Below, piece by piece: positions 46,380-57,714 of a DNA stretch of 64,000 bases. Positions within the stretch are counted from its first letter, which is position 1. Each line of letters begins with the position of its first letter. Origin of the DNA: Vespa crabro (lineage: Eukaryota > Arthropoda > Insecta > Hymenoptera > Vespidae); assembly GCF_910589235.1 (NCBI RefSeq), contig NC_060970.1, positions 1,391,001 to 1,455,000 on the forward strand. Direction: 5' to 3'. The notes under the pieces were generated by a model. That model saw only the letters and a list, made by a program, of their open reading frames with translations, was not told the origin of the DNA and searched no databases. The translations under genes were made by a program, and so were the position numbers.

Positions 46380-47330
46380 AATTGTTGAGCAGTTCTAATC
46401 GGCTGTTCTAACCGGTATACCATATGCTTTACTGCTCCTTAAAGAAAAAAATCGTAAGATCTGGAGAACGAAATGGGCACACAAATAGGGTGCAGATCTA
46501 TGTCTTATCTAATGAGTTCCAAATATTTCTTTTAACAATTCTCATACCGATCTAATAAAATGCGTTAGTACATCATCCGTGCATAAAATAAATTTGGTGG
46601 CGTTTATGGTGTGGTATAATTTCCTTTAATTGACATATGAGAAACGACCGAAAGAAATTAAAATAATGTGCTCCGTTTAAAGAATTGGACAAATAAAAAA
46701 GAACGATAATATTATTGCCAATAAGTCCTGCTCACAAATTGATCTAAAAATAGCCTTGATAATATGTTTCAACCATAGCTTGGGGATTTGTATATACCCA
46801 GATTCTAGTATTTTGTGAATTTTGAATATTCGTGTTGGAAAAATTACTTTTATCTGTGAAGAGCATTTTTCGGAAACATTGTGGATTTCGTTCAAATTCT
46901 TTCAACATCCAACGGCAAAAATTACATTGTAGGAAACCATCACCATTGTTAAATACTTGCACTCATCAAAGGCGATATGGACATGAACCTTTTTCACGAA
47001 TTATGTATCCTAAGGTCATATGCGAAGTGCCTATCATTGTCTAATGCTAGGTAAACTCATATGAAGATGAACACATGCAAGTACAATCAATTGTTCCTCT
47101 TTTCCCAATGAATGCGTGGTCGACCTATCCTACGATGACCAGGATTAATAACGATTTCGATATCATGAAAACGTTGATCAAATCTCGTCGGTTTGAAATA
47201 TTCATAGGATTTTCTTTTCTACTATTAATTAAATACTCCTGATATATATATATTTCGAGCTAAAATGTAATTTCCAAAGGCTTCATCAACAGTACGAAGC
47301 ATTTAACACACATTATAGCGATAAAAACTA
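46380..47330 (-). pseudogene. Tc1/mariner-superfamily transposase (DDE_3-like), decayed
   Basis: The N-terminal part near 47090-47190 reads RFDQRFHDIEIVINPGHRRI, then GRPRIHWEKRNN. FCRWMLKEFERNPQCFRKML and FTDKSNFSNTNIQNSQNTRI (first Asp, near 46835) follow, then YTNPQAMVETYYQ. Farther left, IYFMHG (near 46575) sits where the second Asp (HD) should be and has Gly. RSPDLTIFFF (near 46455) corresponds to the third block, where the final catalytic Asp position reads Phe. Similar in organisation to the element at 27520-28700 but a different subfamily. Ends not identified. Confidence 0.75.
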
Positions 47331-47539
47331 TTTCTTCTTCTCTTCATAGCTGAAACTCAAACCAAGAAATATTGTGATTATTGCCAATATCTGTAGGTAT
47401 AGTTATCTGTATGTATTTCAAAGTTATGGCGTATTTATTATCTTTTTCTAACTATTTACATTCAAATTCCAAATCACAGCTATAGAATGTGTAGTGATAT
47501 TATTAGAAGTATTCATTTAGTAGACCAAGAAACTTTATC

Positions 47540-47880
47540 ATTTTTTAAGAGAATGGTTCGATTGTGATAAATGGTTCCTTTTGCACTTTTCATCCTTTCT
47601 GTAATTAGAATATATTTCAACAAAAATAAATTTGATCGAATAAGGAAGCTTATTAAAAATGAGGAAGAGGCCTATCGCCTTCCTCACTTCGTGACCCGAT
47701 CTTTTATTCTTTGTAATAACATGAAAGCTCAATGACGTTAAATCACCAATCATGCATGTGCCTACTTTTAGACAACGGATAGTGTCGTATTGCTATTCCA
47801 GTTAATCGTTCTGTGTCTTCAATTATCGGATTTTCGTCCCTCCAAATTCGATCCCGCAAATCTCGACCGATTTTCGCTAA
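47540..47880 (-). pseudogene. Unassigned transposon-like fragment (possible piggyBac C-terminus)
   Basis: The minus strand near 47755-47880 reads KIGRDLRDRIWRDENPIIED, then TERLTGIAIRHYP. A (R)LTG.RH block is found near the end of many piggyBac transposases. No cysteine finger follows, so the call is weak. The open frame 47538-47753 in another phase shows nothing recognisable. Confidence 0.25.
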
Positions 47881-47889
47881 GCGATCAAC

Positions 47890-49265
47890 ATGTTAGAGCG
47901 GGGGGGAGGGAATTTTCTGAAAAAATAAAGATTTTTTCCATCATTTATATATTCTCTTTCTGACATATATTCAATTACTTTTCATTGGCCTATTCGATGT
48001 TTTTTCTTAAATTGCGTAACTCACAAATTGGAAGTTTTAGAGTTGATTTGTTGTAAATAAAGTAAAAGTGCTGCAAGTTGTTTGTAAATTTTTGTTAGCT
48101 ATTATGAGATTCCTTCAAGTGATCATACGGTTATCAATCGATAATTAATCAATGACCTACCACGAATATATCTACTATTAATATGTGATTCCCTTATTGA
48201 TAAATCTTCCATATGTTTTAAACGGAAGTACCATGTCTTCGAGTTCTAACTTGGATATGCTTTAACATTATTAACAACTTTTATTTTATAATAGAATCCT
48301 CCAACTTCTTTGAATATATTCTCAATGCTGGTAATTATGCATAGTAAGTTCTATAAAAGTTACGAAACTTATTTTCGTTCAGTTTTTTGTGAGTATATTA
48401 AGAAATTTCTTCTTTTAGTAAACTAAGCTTCTTCAATAATTATCACGGAAGATTTTGGCGCGATCAGAGACCATTTTAATTAAAGAACTGCTCGTATAAC
48501 ACAATAACATATTTCAATCGTACTTCTGAAATTTCATTGTACACGTATTCTTGATCACTTTTTTCCCTCAATAAAAAACTCTGACATATAAACAAATTCC
48601 ATGTCCAACATTGCATAATATTTTTTTTCGCATATTCCTTTTCAGGAACATAAATATTAATATAAGAATTAATTCACAAATATAAAAAATACAGAATAAA
48701 AAATTGTTTTTTTTCTGATGTTGCTAGAAATTTTTAATTAATGAACAATCAATATTTATATAACCTTAAATTATTATTTAAAAATACTATTTCAATAGAT
48801 CGTTTAATAAAAAAAAACTATATTATTCGAAATAAGAATAAAATTATATTACGGATGATATACCTCACTTGTACACAAAATTTCAGAAAGTTTTGAATTT
48901 TGGGATGTTTATTCTTCTTTGTCAGTTGCGTGCATATTCATCGCTATTACTGGCCCGGTTTTGCTATCACGAGGGAGTGTGTATCGATTTGTAAAATTCT
49001 ATTTATATTATATTTTATTATATTAGTCTTTATTTCAACATTTTCTTATATTATATTCTATTTATATTACTTTTTATTTCGGATTCAGAAATAGGACATG
49101 GATAGTATAATTTCACTTGATATAATCTTTATATTACTCCTTATCATTACCAATTCATAATCTTTACTATATAATGTAAAATAATATAATATATTGTATA
49201 ATATATGTTTTAATATTTATATATAATAATAATAAATAATATATAACTCCACCTGGTATTTAATA
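47890..49265. other. AT-rich stretch with no supported gene
   Basis: A G-run at 47900-47910 and long A/T runs; no coding motif seen on either strand. Confidence 0.45.
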
Positions 49266-49270
49266 AGCAT

Positions 49271-49310
49271 TAAATTAAATTAAATTAAATTAAATTAAAT
49301 TAAATTAAAT
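49271..49310. repeat. (TAAAT)8 microsatellite
   Basis: Eight perfect pentanucleotide units. Confidence 0.95.
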
Positions 49311-49391
49311 TATTAAATCAAATTGAATAGATTAATTCAAACATCATTTTCATTTCCACCGTCATAATTATGTTAATCCTCCGACTAGCTT

Positions 49392-49527
49392 ACATTTGCA
49401 CTACTTCATTAAAATATATTACCCCCATATTAAGGTCAAGTGTTTTGGCTCTCTCAGTCTTTACTGCATCCTGGACATCTTTTTGTAACTTAGCATACAC
49501 TTCTCCCCATTCCTCTATATCTGCTTA
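49392..49527 (-). other. Unassigned open stretch, possible exon or transposon C-terminus
   Basis: A 44-codon open stretch reads ADIEEWGEVYAKLQKDVQDA, then VKTERAKTLDLNMGVIYFNE and a short tail to a TAA. The amino-acid mix is protein-like, unlike neighbouring noise, but I do not recognise it and see no clear upstream exon. Confidence 0.25.
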
Positions 49528-49989
49528 TCTCATTGACGCCTAGAATGAGACTCTTGTAATTAGTTATTAATACTATACTTATACTGTTTTATAAGTCTAA
49601 ACTAATATTATAACTATACGATACTTATAAACTAATACTATAATGCACTAAACATAATAGAACTCTTCAATAAAATTTTTAATATTTGTTTAAAGTTCGA
49701 TAACGTTCGTAATTTTCATCCCTTATATAGGGAAAAAAAACTTTTAGATTTACTGATGGGCATTCGTAATGATGACAAAAATAACGTTGTGTTTGACTAT
49801 TTAATAAATATAAAAATAAAACAATGAAGATCGTACGCTGTTCGCTGTTCACTGACATGCTGGTCACTCTCACTGTTTTGCTTGTATGCTACTGTCATTT
49901 TGAGGGCTTCGCAGCCACCGTTTAGAACTACGTTAGGTCCTAGGATGGAGCAGTACGAGGAAATATCACCGAAATATTTGCGCCGTCTT

Positions 49990-50680
49990 CAGATACTTAT
50001 ACTACTCTTCTGATTTTGGAGCGGATAATTTGGTCAGCAATGGTATTTGAATTCTATTCACTCTTTCTACCTGGTCATTGTTTCGGGTGGTAATAAGAAC
50101 GTGTTCAATCCATTCTCGTTCACGATATTCTTCAAATTTCTGCGACGTAAAAGAAATGATATTTCGCGGATTCCCGAAAGTTGCCAATTGTTTCCTCAAT
50201 CGGTCTAAAACCTCCGTGATACTGGTAGTCTTCGTAGAATACAAACAGTTGAACTTGATGAACACGTGTACGACTACAAAAATATACCTATAGCGCTTTT
50301 TCGAGGTGACTGATACGAAAGACATCTAACGTGTATCTCCCTTATCGATGGCATATAGAAGTCCTTCTTGTTTTTCTTTTTTCCTTTCTGTTAAAATATA
50401 ATCGACTCAATTGGTTATGATCTTTTTTATTTTTGGTTGCATAACTGGAAACCAGTAATCATGCTTCAGGAAAGCTTCGATCTTTACAGTTCGTCTGTAA
50501 AGATCGTCTGGAATAACGCGAATGATTATCTCCGTCTATTAATACGTTCGCCGTGAACTCATCTAAGATCTGATTGTTTTCCGAATCTACCCCTCGGAAT
50601 CGGATTTTATTTTGAGATAACGTGGGCTTACCTATCTGAATATACTTGCTTGCGCGCATAAACGATAGTGAAATAGGTCG
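49990..50680 (-). pseudogene. Gypsy element E: protease fused by deletion to integrase
   Basis: On the minus strand, KPTLSQNKIRFRGVDSENNQ and TANVLIDGDNHS, then RIRVIPDDL, fit a retropepsin region (50500-50650). The reading then passes directly to KHDYWFPVMQPKIKKIITN, the zinc-domain part of integrase (near 50400-50460). KKKQEGLLYAIDKGDT and the integrase core follow: YRYIFVVVHVFIKFNCLYST, LATFGNPRNIISF and NDQVERVNRIQIPLLTKLSA, with the catalytic Glu in QVERVN. RT and RNase H are absent. The first and second core Asp blocks are altered (IISFTSQKF where the family has a Ser-Asp block). Confidence 0.82.
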
Positions 50681-50692
50681 GACAATCCCTAA

Positions 50693-52365
50693 GCACTAAA
50701 CACCTATGAAAAAAAAATTTCGCTACTCAATATCGTTCATGACATGCTTCGAACGAGATATTTCGCGACACGATGTTATTTACCACACGCTTTAGACGAG
50801 ATATCTCGCGGATTCTTTCTATTAAAATACGAAATATCTCGTCAATAGTATTGAATAAAATTTATTTTGTAAGTTATCGCATTCTTATATACGAAGGAGA
50901 TTAGAAACATTAAATGAAAAATATGTTAGGTTTTTTAAACAAATAATTTTAATTTTCAAGTGAATGATACAATTCGGAGCATAGTGTCATACATAATGAT
51001 ACATTACAATTTTTGCGAAAATAACTACTTTCGTTACGAACATTCAATAACTTACACAGCACACATCGTTTTGTCGTGTGAAATTTTTTCATGTATTTTT
51101 CAATAATTCTGAAATAATATCTTTTTTCATTTCACGAAAAGTTTTTCTTGTGAAAACAATTCCATATAACAAAACAATTACTTATGGTAATGTCGATTAA
51201 ATCCAAAAAATACTTTTTATACCATTTTAATGACTTTCGAATAGATTTACGACCATATGAAATTTGACTGACCTACGCCACATATATATGTATTACGTTC
51301 TACGATGATATTAGCCTTTTCTATATATTGTCCCGTAATATAATCAATTTTGATCACCAAACAGGCATAATGCATAGTAGTGAGAGTTGATAGCACGCTT
51401 TTATCTTTCCATGCACAAAAAATCATTTAATTATAATCTACTAACATTTATCCTTTTCTTAAGCTTTTTATATTTTTTAAGAATTCTTCATCGTGTGGCA
51501 TTTCTTTTCTTCTTACACAAACAGTGTCACAAACATTATTATGATTTTTATGTAATTTCTCGTATAATGCAGGAGACGAATAACAATTATTAAAAAACGG
51601 AGTTCTTTCTTTGTGATATAAATCGTTTGATAACTGAAGCACAATGGATCTAAAGATACCAACTGCTTTTGATTTTACTTCACGAACTAATTGTCCAGTG
51701 TAAAGTTTAAAATTGAAGATATGTCTAATTTGAGATCAGCTAAAACAAATGTTTTTAAACCAAATCTTACTTGTTTGGAAGAAATGTATTGCTTGAATGA
51801 TACTTTACCTTTCCATAAGATCTAGCTTTCATCAATAACGATGTATTGGTTAGGTCGATATGCGTTTTGGAAATATATCAATAAAAAATTAATAATGAGT
51901 TGTATTTTATAAGTTTTATCAATAACTTTTTTCTGTTAAACCAGACTGCTCTCCACTATAATCATCTGTATAATTTATAATAAATGGTTCAAAATTTACT
52001 GTTGCTGTATTTTCCATCGTCTTGCTTTTATAAATTTACTGAGTTTTTCCATTAACAGAGTGTTGTCGTCAATTATCTAAACTGTACGTCGCTGTCACTG
52101 TTATTGATTTCACTATTACTAATAATTCCATCGAAATTGTCGACCCATAATTACTATACTCAAGCAAATCCAAATGAAAATTGATGAAACATATGCGAGA
52201 ATCGCCGAACAAAAAAACATTGCATTTTAAACATTGAAAAAGTGGTACTCGAAATATCTCGTCCAAAGCGTATGCCTAATAACATCGCATAGCCAAATAT
52301 CTCGTTCAGAGCGAGTCATAAGAGACATTGAGTCGCGAGATTTCTCGTCTATGGTTGTAAAGTGG
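50693..52365 (-). mobile_element. piggyBac element B with long, repeat-bearing ends (about 1.67 kb), dead transposase
   Basis: The two ends are mutually inverted over more than 100 bp. Left GCACTAAACACCTATG and AACGAGATATTTCGCG; right, read inward, CCACTTTACAACCATAG and AACGAGATATTTGGC. Each end carries three copies of a CGAGATATTTCG-like palindrome (left near 50748, 50800 and 50838; right near 52250, 52299 and 52338). The flanks CTAA and TTAT look like a decayed TTAA. The transposase on the minus strand reads YRPNQYIVIDES, LWKGKVSFKQYISSKQVRFG and LKTFVLADLKLDI (first Asp kept, near 51845). FFNNCYSSPALYEKLHKNHN (51448-51642) has Asn in place of the second Asp. A decayed GQSNFIWS...SKVIKMV block lies near 51200-51270. 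The N-terminus is not clear. Confidence 0.85.
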
Positions 52366-52524
52366 TTATCGAAATTTTATTGCAAAAAACTAATAATAAT
52401 AACAAATAGTATCAAGTTATTAATTTATATTATTTTTATTATTATATATGATTTTTAAGTTTTATGTAATAATTGTCGATATAGAAATTTGTTTAAAATG
52501 TTTGCAAATACATATATGCGGGAA

Positions 52525-52550
52525 CACGACACACACACGCACACACACAC
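52525..52550. repeat. (AC)n microsatellite
   Basis: ACACACACACGCACACACACAC followed by GATA-like units. Confidence 0.9.
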
Positions 52551-52656
52551 ATAGATAGACAGATAAAGAAATATAAAGAACTTTGTAGAATAGTTAAATA
52601 ATACGAAGAATGAAAATTTTTGCATACTTTCGATACCAATTGATTGAGATTATATA

Positions 52657-54150
52657 CTGTAGCGAGCATATAAATAAGAAAAATGTTTTTGCAAACTTAA
52701 ACTATCTGTCCTTGCATAAAAAATAATAATACAAATAAAATCAATATTCTCGGAATGTATATATTCTAAGCTACAATTTGATATAGAATACATCTTCACT
52801 AAAGTTGCTGTTTGACTTCTACGACGGTAAATAGTGCGTAACAGCACATTTGAAGCGAGCATGTAAATAAAAAAATGTCTTCTTACTATTAGTTGTAAGA
52901 AATACTTCGTACTGTGAATGTCTCCAATTCGTTCAAGTGAAAATAATTAATTTGCATTTGTTTATTTTTCATTTCCTGCTTTATAATTATGGGTGAATAG
53001 CTCGTTGCACCTAACATGCGACGAGAAATTCTGCAATTGCATAAACAAAATTTTAAATTTTGTGACATTTCAAATCGTATGGATATTCCTATTACTGCTT
53101 ATCACCAAGTTTAGAAGCAAAAAGATGACAATGGCTACTATTTTAATAAGGTGCAAGCCCTTAGACCAAGAAAAACAACGCCTCGCATTAATCGTTTAAT
53201 TCATCGGCTCTCAGAAAAGTATCATTTCAAAACTTCAGTAGAAATTCATTCTGACATTTTAGCACATACTACATGCAGAAATTAGTCCTCACACTGTACA
53301 CAGTTTTCACATTGTTCGAATGAGATTGAGTCAAAAGAATGTGTTACCCGTAGAAAACCACTCATAAGTTTAAAAAATCAGAAAGCAAGGTTACACTTCG
53401 TTAAAGAGCACATTGACTGGACACCAGAATCATTTTCGCTGATGAATCAAATTTTAATCAATTCGGTTGGGATGGAAAAACATATGTTCGGCGAAAAATA
53501 GGTGAACAACTCAATGAAAGATGCCTATAACCAATCGTTAAAGGAATCGGTAATTCCGTAATGGTTTGAAACGGGATGATTATGAATAGTCATTGTCCAA
53601 TTTGTCAAATAGAAACAATTATGAATCATATTGATATCTTAGATCGCCATTTATTTAATTTTGCTATGAACAATTCGTCAGTAGACTGAATTCTTCAAGA
53701 AGACAACGATCCTAAATGCACATTTCGTATGGCAAAGCAGTTTCTAAGTGACCACCATGTTAATATTATGACATGACCCGCTCAATCTACCGATTTAAAT
53801 TCAATAGAAATTCTTTGGAACGATGTAAAAATTGTCGATAAACAAAAGATCATCTAATATTGACAATTCATATAATGTTGTTGAATTAGTATTGACTTAT
53901 TAATTCTATTCCTTGCAGATGTGCGGAAATTATCAGAAATAAAAGTGGACCTACAAAGTATTGAATAATTTTAGTTATATTACAAAAATCATTATTTTGT
54001 TTCAGATAAAATCAATAAATTTTAATCTTATAATATTTTCTTATTTAGTTGCTCGCTGATAATTGCTCCATACTATGTGTATTTGATTTTTAAAAATAAA
54101 AGTAAAATTAGTTTAATAATTATAGTTATTCAATATTTATAAAGTGCATT
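52657..54150 (+). mobile_element. IR/DR-type Tc1 element, copy 2, right end truncated
   Basis: TA at 52655-52656 then CTGTAGCGAGCATATAAATA. The inner direct repeat lies at 52853-52878 and the right inner repeat at 54032-54054. The outer right end is missing where mariner sequence begins after about 54150. The transposase (+) reads MRREILQLHKQNFKFCDISN from 53017, then PRKTTPRINRLIHRLSEKYH. A first-Asp region shifted near 53430-53460 follows, then LQEDNDPK with the second Asp and DLNSIEI with the Glu. TGA codons at 53687-53689 and 53774-53776 match those of copy 1 with the same 87-base spacing. It has extra lesions of its own, for example TAG in place of a codon near 53113. Confidence 0.88.
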
Positions 54151-54189
54151 TTCTTTGTCTAATTCATTCACTTAGTCTAAAAAAAATCA

Positions 54190-54760
54190 ACCTTCAACTG
54201 TTGCGAAGCCTGGATTTCATCCGAAAAAAATTCTTTTGTGCATTTTGTGGGACTGGAAAATGTACTACGACTCCTTCCACAAGATGAAACGATCAATTCT
54301 GCAAAATATTGCAATCAACTCGATAAATTGAAAGTCACCATAACTGGAAAACGGCCAAAATTGGTGAACCGACGAGGTGTTGTTTTTCATCATGACAACG
54401 CAGGACCGCATGTTGCGTTGGCTGTAAGGCAAAAACTCTTACAGTTTGATTGGGATGTTCTACCTTATCCTTCATACTCCCCAAACCTTGCCTCGTCCGA
54501 TTATTACTTGTTTCTCTCGTTAAAAAATTCTCTCCGTGATAAATGTCACAAATCCGAAAGCGAAATTAAAACGCACTTCGATGAATATTTTGCAAGTCTC
54601 AACTTTGGAAAGAGGTATAATGAGACTTCCTGAAAGATGGAAGAAAGTAATAGAGTAGAACGGTTCGTATATAACACAGTAAATCAAACTTAAACAACAA
54701 ATATCGTCTATTGATTTCGCATCAAAAAAAAAAAAGGAAAAAACTTATGGAACACCCTAT
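54190..54760 (+). pseudogene. Mariner transposase, C-terminal half, with one terminal repeat
   Basis: The frame at 54238-54633 reads KYCNQLDKLKVTITGKRPKL, then NRRGVVFHHDNAGPHVALAV (second Asp) and YPSYSPNLASSDYYLFLSLK (third Asp). After a frame change: GIMRLPERWKKVIE, stop, NGSYI, the mariner C-terminal signature. The end reads CTTATGGAACACCCTATA at about 54744-54761. The N-terminal half and first Asp are missing. The end is related to that of the mariner remnant at 5755-6180; the two are complementary halves of one family. Confidence 0.9.
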
Positions 54761-54828
54761 ATTTCTAATCTATTATTTAATTGCCTAGTTAATAAATTTC
54801 TTATTATCTTAAAAAAAATGTATATACA

Positions 54829-55763
54829 TTATATATATATTATATATACATTATATATAAACTGCAACGCTTGCAACATATGTTTCACTTTGGTGTTGCA
54901 TTCCAATACAACTCTCATTGCTAGATTTTGTGCTATTTGCAACTTATCCAATTGTGTCTCTCCCATATCCATTAGCAATGCTGCACAATATTCGAAATGC
55001 AGCGTTGTAATGGATTTATATATAATACATCTTGCATATACTCTTATATAATTGCCTATTTGTAAAACTAATTTTCTTTTTAAATATATAATCACAATGA
55101 TCCTTAAATCTAAGCTTACCATCTATAATTACTCCTAAATATTTTATTTTCTCTATATGTTCTATCTCGGTTCCATCTATGGATTTCAAAATAGTGTTTC
55201 CTTTAAATTCTTTTTTTACACTCCTAACTATTATATATTTTGTCTTTTCTGAGTTCATTTTTAATTTTTTCATATTCATCCATTCTTCAACTATGTTAAA
55301 CACCTTGTTTATTTCCAACTCTAATTGCATACTACTTTCTCCAGTGACATATATTAATATATCGTCCGTAAACATTTTTATATTACATCTTTCGGGGCAT
55401 ATTGTAATTATATCATTTATATATAGAATAAACAATAAGGGTCCAATACAAATCCTTATGTCACTTTGTGTTCAGTGATAATTAATTCAGACAACTTATT
55501 GTAGAAACAAACCTGCTCTGAGATCTAAACCATTCTAGAACAATCCCTTTAATTCCATATTGATACAGTTTTTCTATTAACCTTTTTCTGTCCACTATTT
55601 TAAATGTTCGCTTAATATCTATAAAGACTACCATTTTACCCTCGCTAATTACTAATTTCCATTCGTTAACATCTGTTTATATTGCCGTTTTGCCGGAATA
55701 TTGTTTTCTAAAATCTGATTGGTGTTCCGTTATATCTTTAAGTTATATCTTTCAACTTGTTTC
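54829..55763 (-). pseudogene. LINE (split by a piggyBac), RT core and C-terminal part
   Basis: From the right on the minus strand: YNLKDITEHQSDFRKQYSGK, KLVISEGKMVVFIDIKRTFK (RT motif A Asp, near 55620), then YGIKGIVLEWFRS and a decayed VP.G block. FILYINDIITICPERCNIKM and FTDDILIYVTGESS (RT active site TDD, near 55350) follow, then MNMKKLKMNSEKTKYIIVRS and EKIKYLGVIIDGKLRFKDHC. The reading continues as CIIYKSITTLHFEYCAALLM, MGETQLDKLQIAQNLAMRVV and KHMLQALQF, ending abruptly in AT repeats near 54830, so the 3' end is lost. Both Asp motifs are kept. Jockey/CR1-like by motif style; clade uncertain. Confidence 0.9.
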
Positions 55764-55767
55764 TTAA

Positions 55768-57710
55768 CATGTTGAGTGCCACGTCAGTCACCGGTGACTG
55801 ACACTGAACTTTCTGTTTAGGCCGCGTCAGTAACTGGTGACTGACAGTGTAAAATATGATATAGAACTAAAAACATTATATCATTTTAAGTAATTACTGA
55901 AAATTTATTTAAAATACATCATTTCTATTTATTATAGGATTATATTATTAGTGAATTTTAATGGATTTTATTGAAACACAGTAAACATAAAAACGGTTAT
56001 CCTTCGCAGGTATCACAAAATGTGACAACTTGTTTATTCATTTTTCTGACTATTGCTCTACCATGTTGTGTCGCATTTTTGTCATAACATGATTTACAAT
56101 ATTTTCGCACTGCAGAGACTTTTCCAGGTTTTTTTGATGTTGGTGTTGGTGTTTTCTAGAAGCTGTTGCAATACTGCCAGATGGAATGTCTTCTTCTCGG
56201 CAACTTGTAAGATGTGCAATACTGCTAATGTTTCCTATAATTCAGTAATACTGATATTCTTCTTCGTGGTATCTTTATATAATATGTAACTATTTAAAAC
56301 TGTAGTATTCAATAACAGTTCAAAGGCTAGGTTTCGGTACCATTTCAGGGACCTGCGTAGTGGATTATTGTAGGCATTCATTTGATCGGATAAGTCGACA
56401 GTTGCCTTTCCCCTATTATAGTGCTCGTTGTTTCCTCCTTGATTTGAACGTAATGTTCCTACTAAGTGAATATTTTTATTGATTAATTTTTCTGCTGATT
56501 CCAAGTTTGTATACCAGTTCTCAGTGTATAGCGTGTGTCCCTTATCGAATAAATCTCTGCGAAGAGACATTACGATTTTAGTGGGCGTAGTATTTTCTTT
56601 TTCTAAATTTTTCCCTGTATATACACAAAGAGCATACGTATAACCGGATCCACACTATAACTTAAATATTTTGATTCTATATTTATGGCTCTTTTGTTTT
56701 AAATATTGGCTAAATAAAATGCGGCCATGAAACGAAGTCAAGGATTTATCAATACATATGTCCTCGGTTAGATTGTAGTATTTTCGAAAATTTACTTCCA
56801 GTGTCTATAACTGGTTGTATTTTGAACAAACGATTGAAACCATTACTGTTTCTGTATCTACAAAATGTAGCATTCTCAATAACAGTTCAAATTTGTTTCT
56901 GGACATAATTTTTTTCGGAAACATTTGCATATAGGCAGGATCATTGGACCAATATAGATATATGGCTGGTAGTTTCACTAATTCCATCCATAGAATTAGC
57001 CAAAAAAATCTCTTTATTTCACTTTTATTTGTCACTGACCACTTTGCCAAGCGCTGCGTGCATCCACCTCCTAATTGCTGTGATGCAAACACGTTTGTTT
57101 GTTCGGCAATTTCCTCGAACAATTTATTCAGCACAAGTGATTCATAGCAGGTTTCTATCGCTATATCTGACCTGATATGCAAATTTTCACTTACAAACCC
57201 AGAAGGATGTGTAAACGTAACAATGTTTGGCTAATAACCCCTTCATGCCATTCTCTAACATTCTCCTCCTCTTTTTCGGATGATAAAAATACATCTATTC
57301 TTGGCCGTTTTTTAGCAAAAATAATTTCACTGCTATCGCTTTCACATTTTTCGATTGACATTTTTACGTTCAAGGCTAAAGAAATTTTGTTGTCTGCACT
57401 GGACCAAGAACCGCAAAGAACTGAACGAATATGAATGTAAAGAATTTCCAAAATGTATCACATGAGACATTTCTAAAACATTTGTATTGCTTTCATCGTA
57501 AAAGGAACCCCAGCCGCGAGCCGATTTCCATGAAATCTTATCTAGCGGTCTGAACAATAAAGAAGACAAAACAGGTTTGGCGCAATAACATGTTGAATGA
57601 ATGTCTATAAGCATTTCATTTGAAATCTAAACATCTTCTACACAGCGCTTCTAAGCAGCACGCGTGGCCTGACGGGGATTTCCCTAAGAATTTCTATGGC
57701 ACTTATCGTG
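55768..57710 (-). mobile_element. piggyBac element C, complete (1943 bp), nested in the LINE at a TTAA
   Basis: TTAA at 55764-55767 and 57711-57714. The ends are CATGTTGAGTGCCACG and CACGATAAGTGCCATA (11 of 16 identical). The transposase on the minus strand has an acidic N-terminus (MSIEKCESDSSEIIFAKKRP, near 57310-57360), SIYLYWSNDP-type core blocks (PAIYLYWSNDPAYMQMFPKK, then IMSRNKFELLLRMLHFVDTE), ICIDKSLTSFHGRILFSQYL (first Asp, near 56740) and HTLYTENWYTNLESAEKL (second Asp position now Glu, near 56530). KATVDLSDQMNAYNNPLRRS (third Asp, near 56380) and WYRNLAFELLLNTTVLNSYI follow. The C-terminal Cys-rich finger (YCKSCYDKNATQHG, then CDTCEG) ends at a stop 55997-55999. Frameshifts separate the blocks. 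Confidence 0.93.
55783..55845. repeat. Two near-identical 20-bp palindromes at the piggyBac end
   Basis: GTCAGTCACCGGTGACTGAC (55783-55802, perfect palindrome) and GTCAGTAACTGGTGACTGAC (55826-55845). They lie within 80 bp of the element end and may be transposase-binding repeats. Confidence 0.9.
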
Positions 57711-57714
57711 TTAA

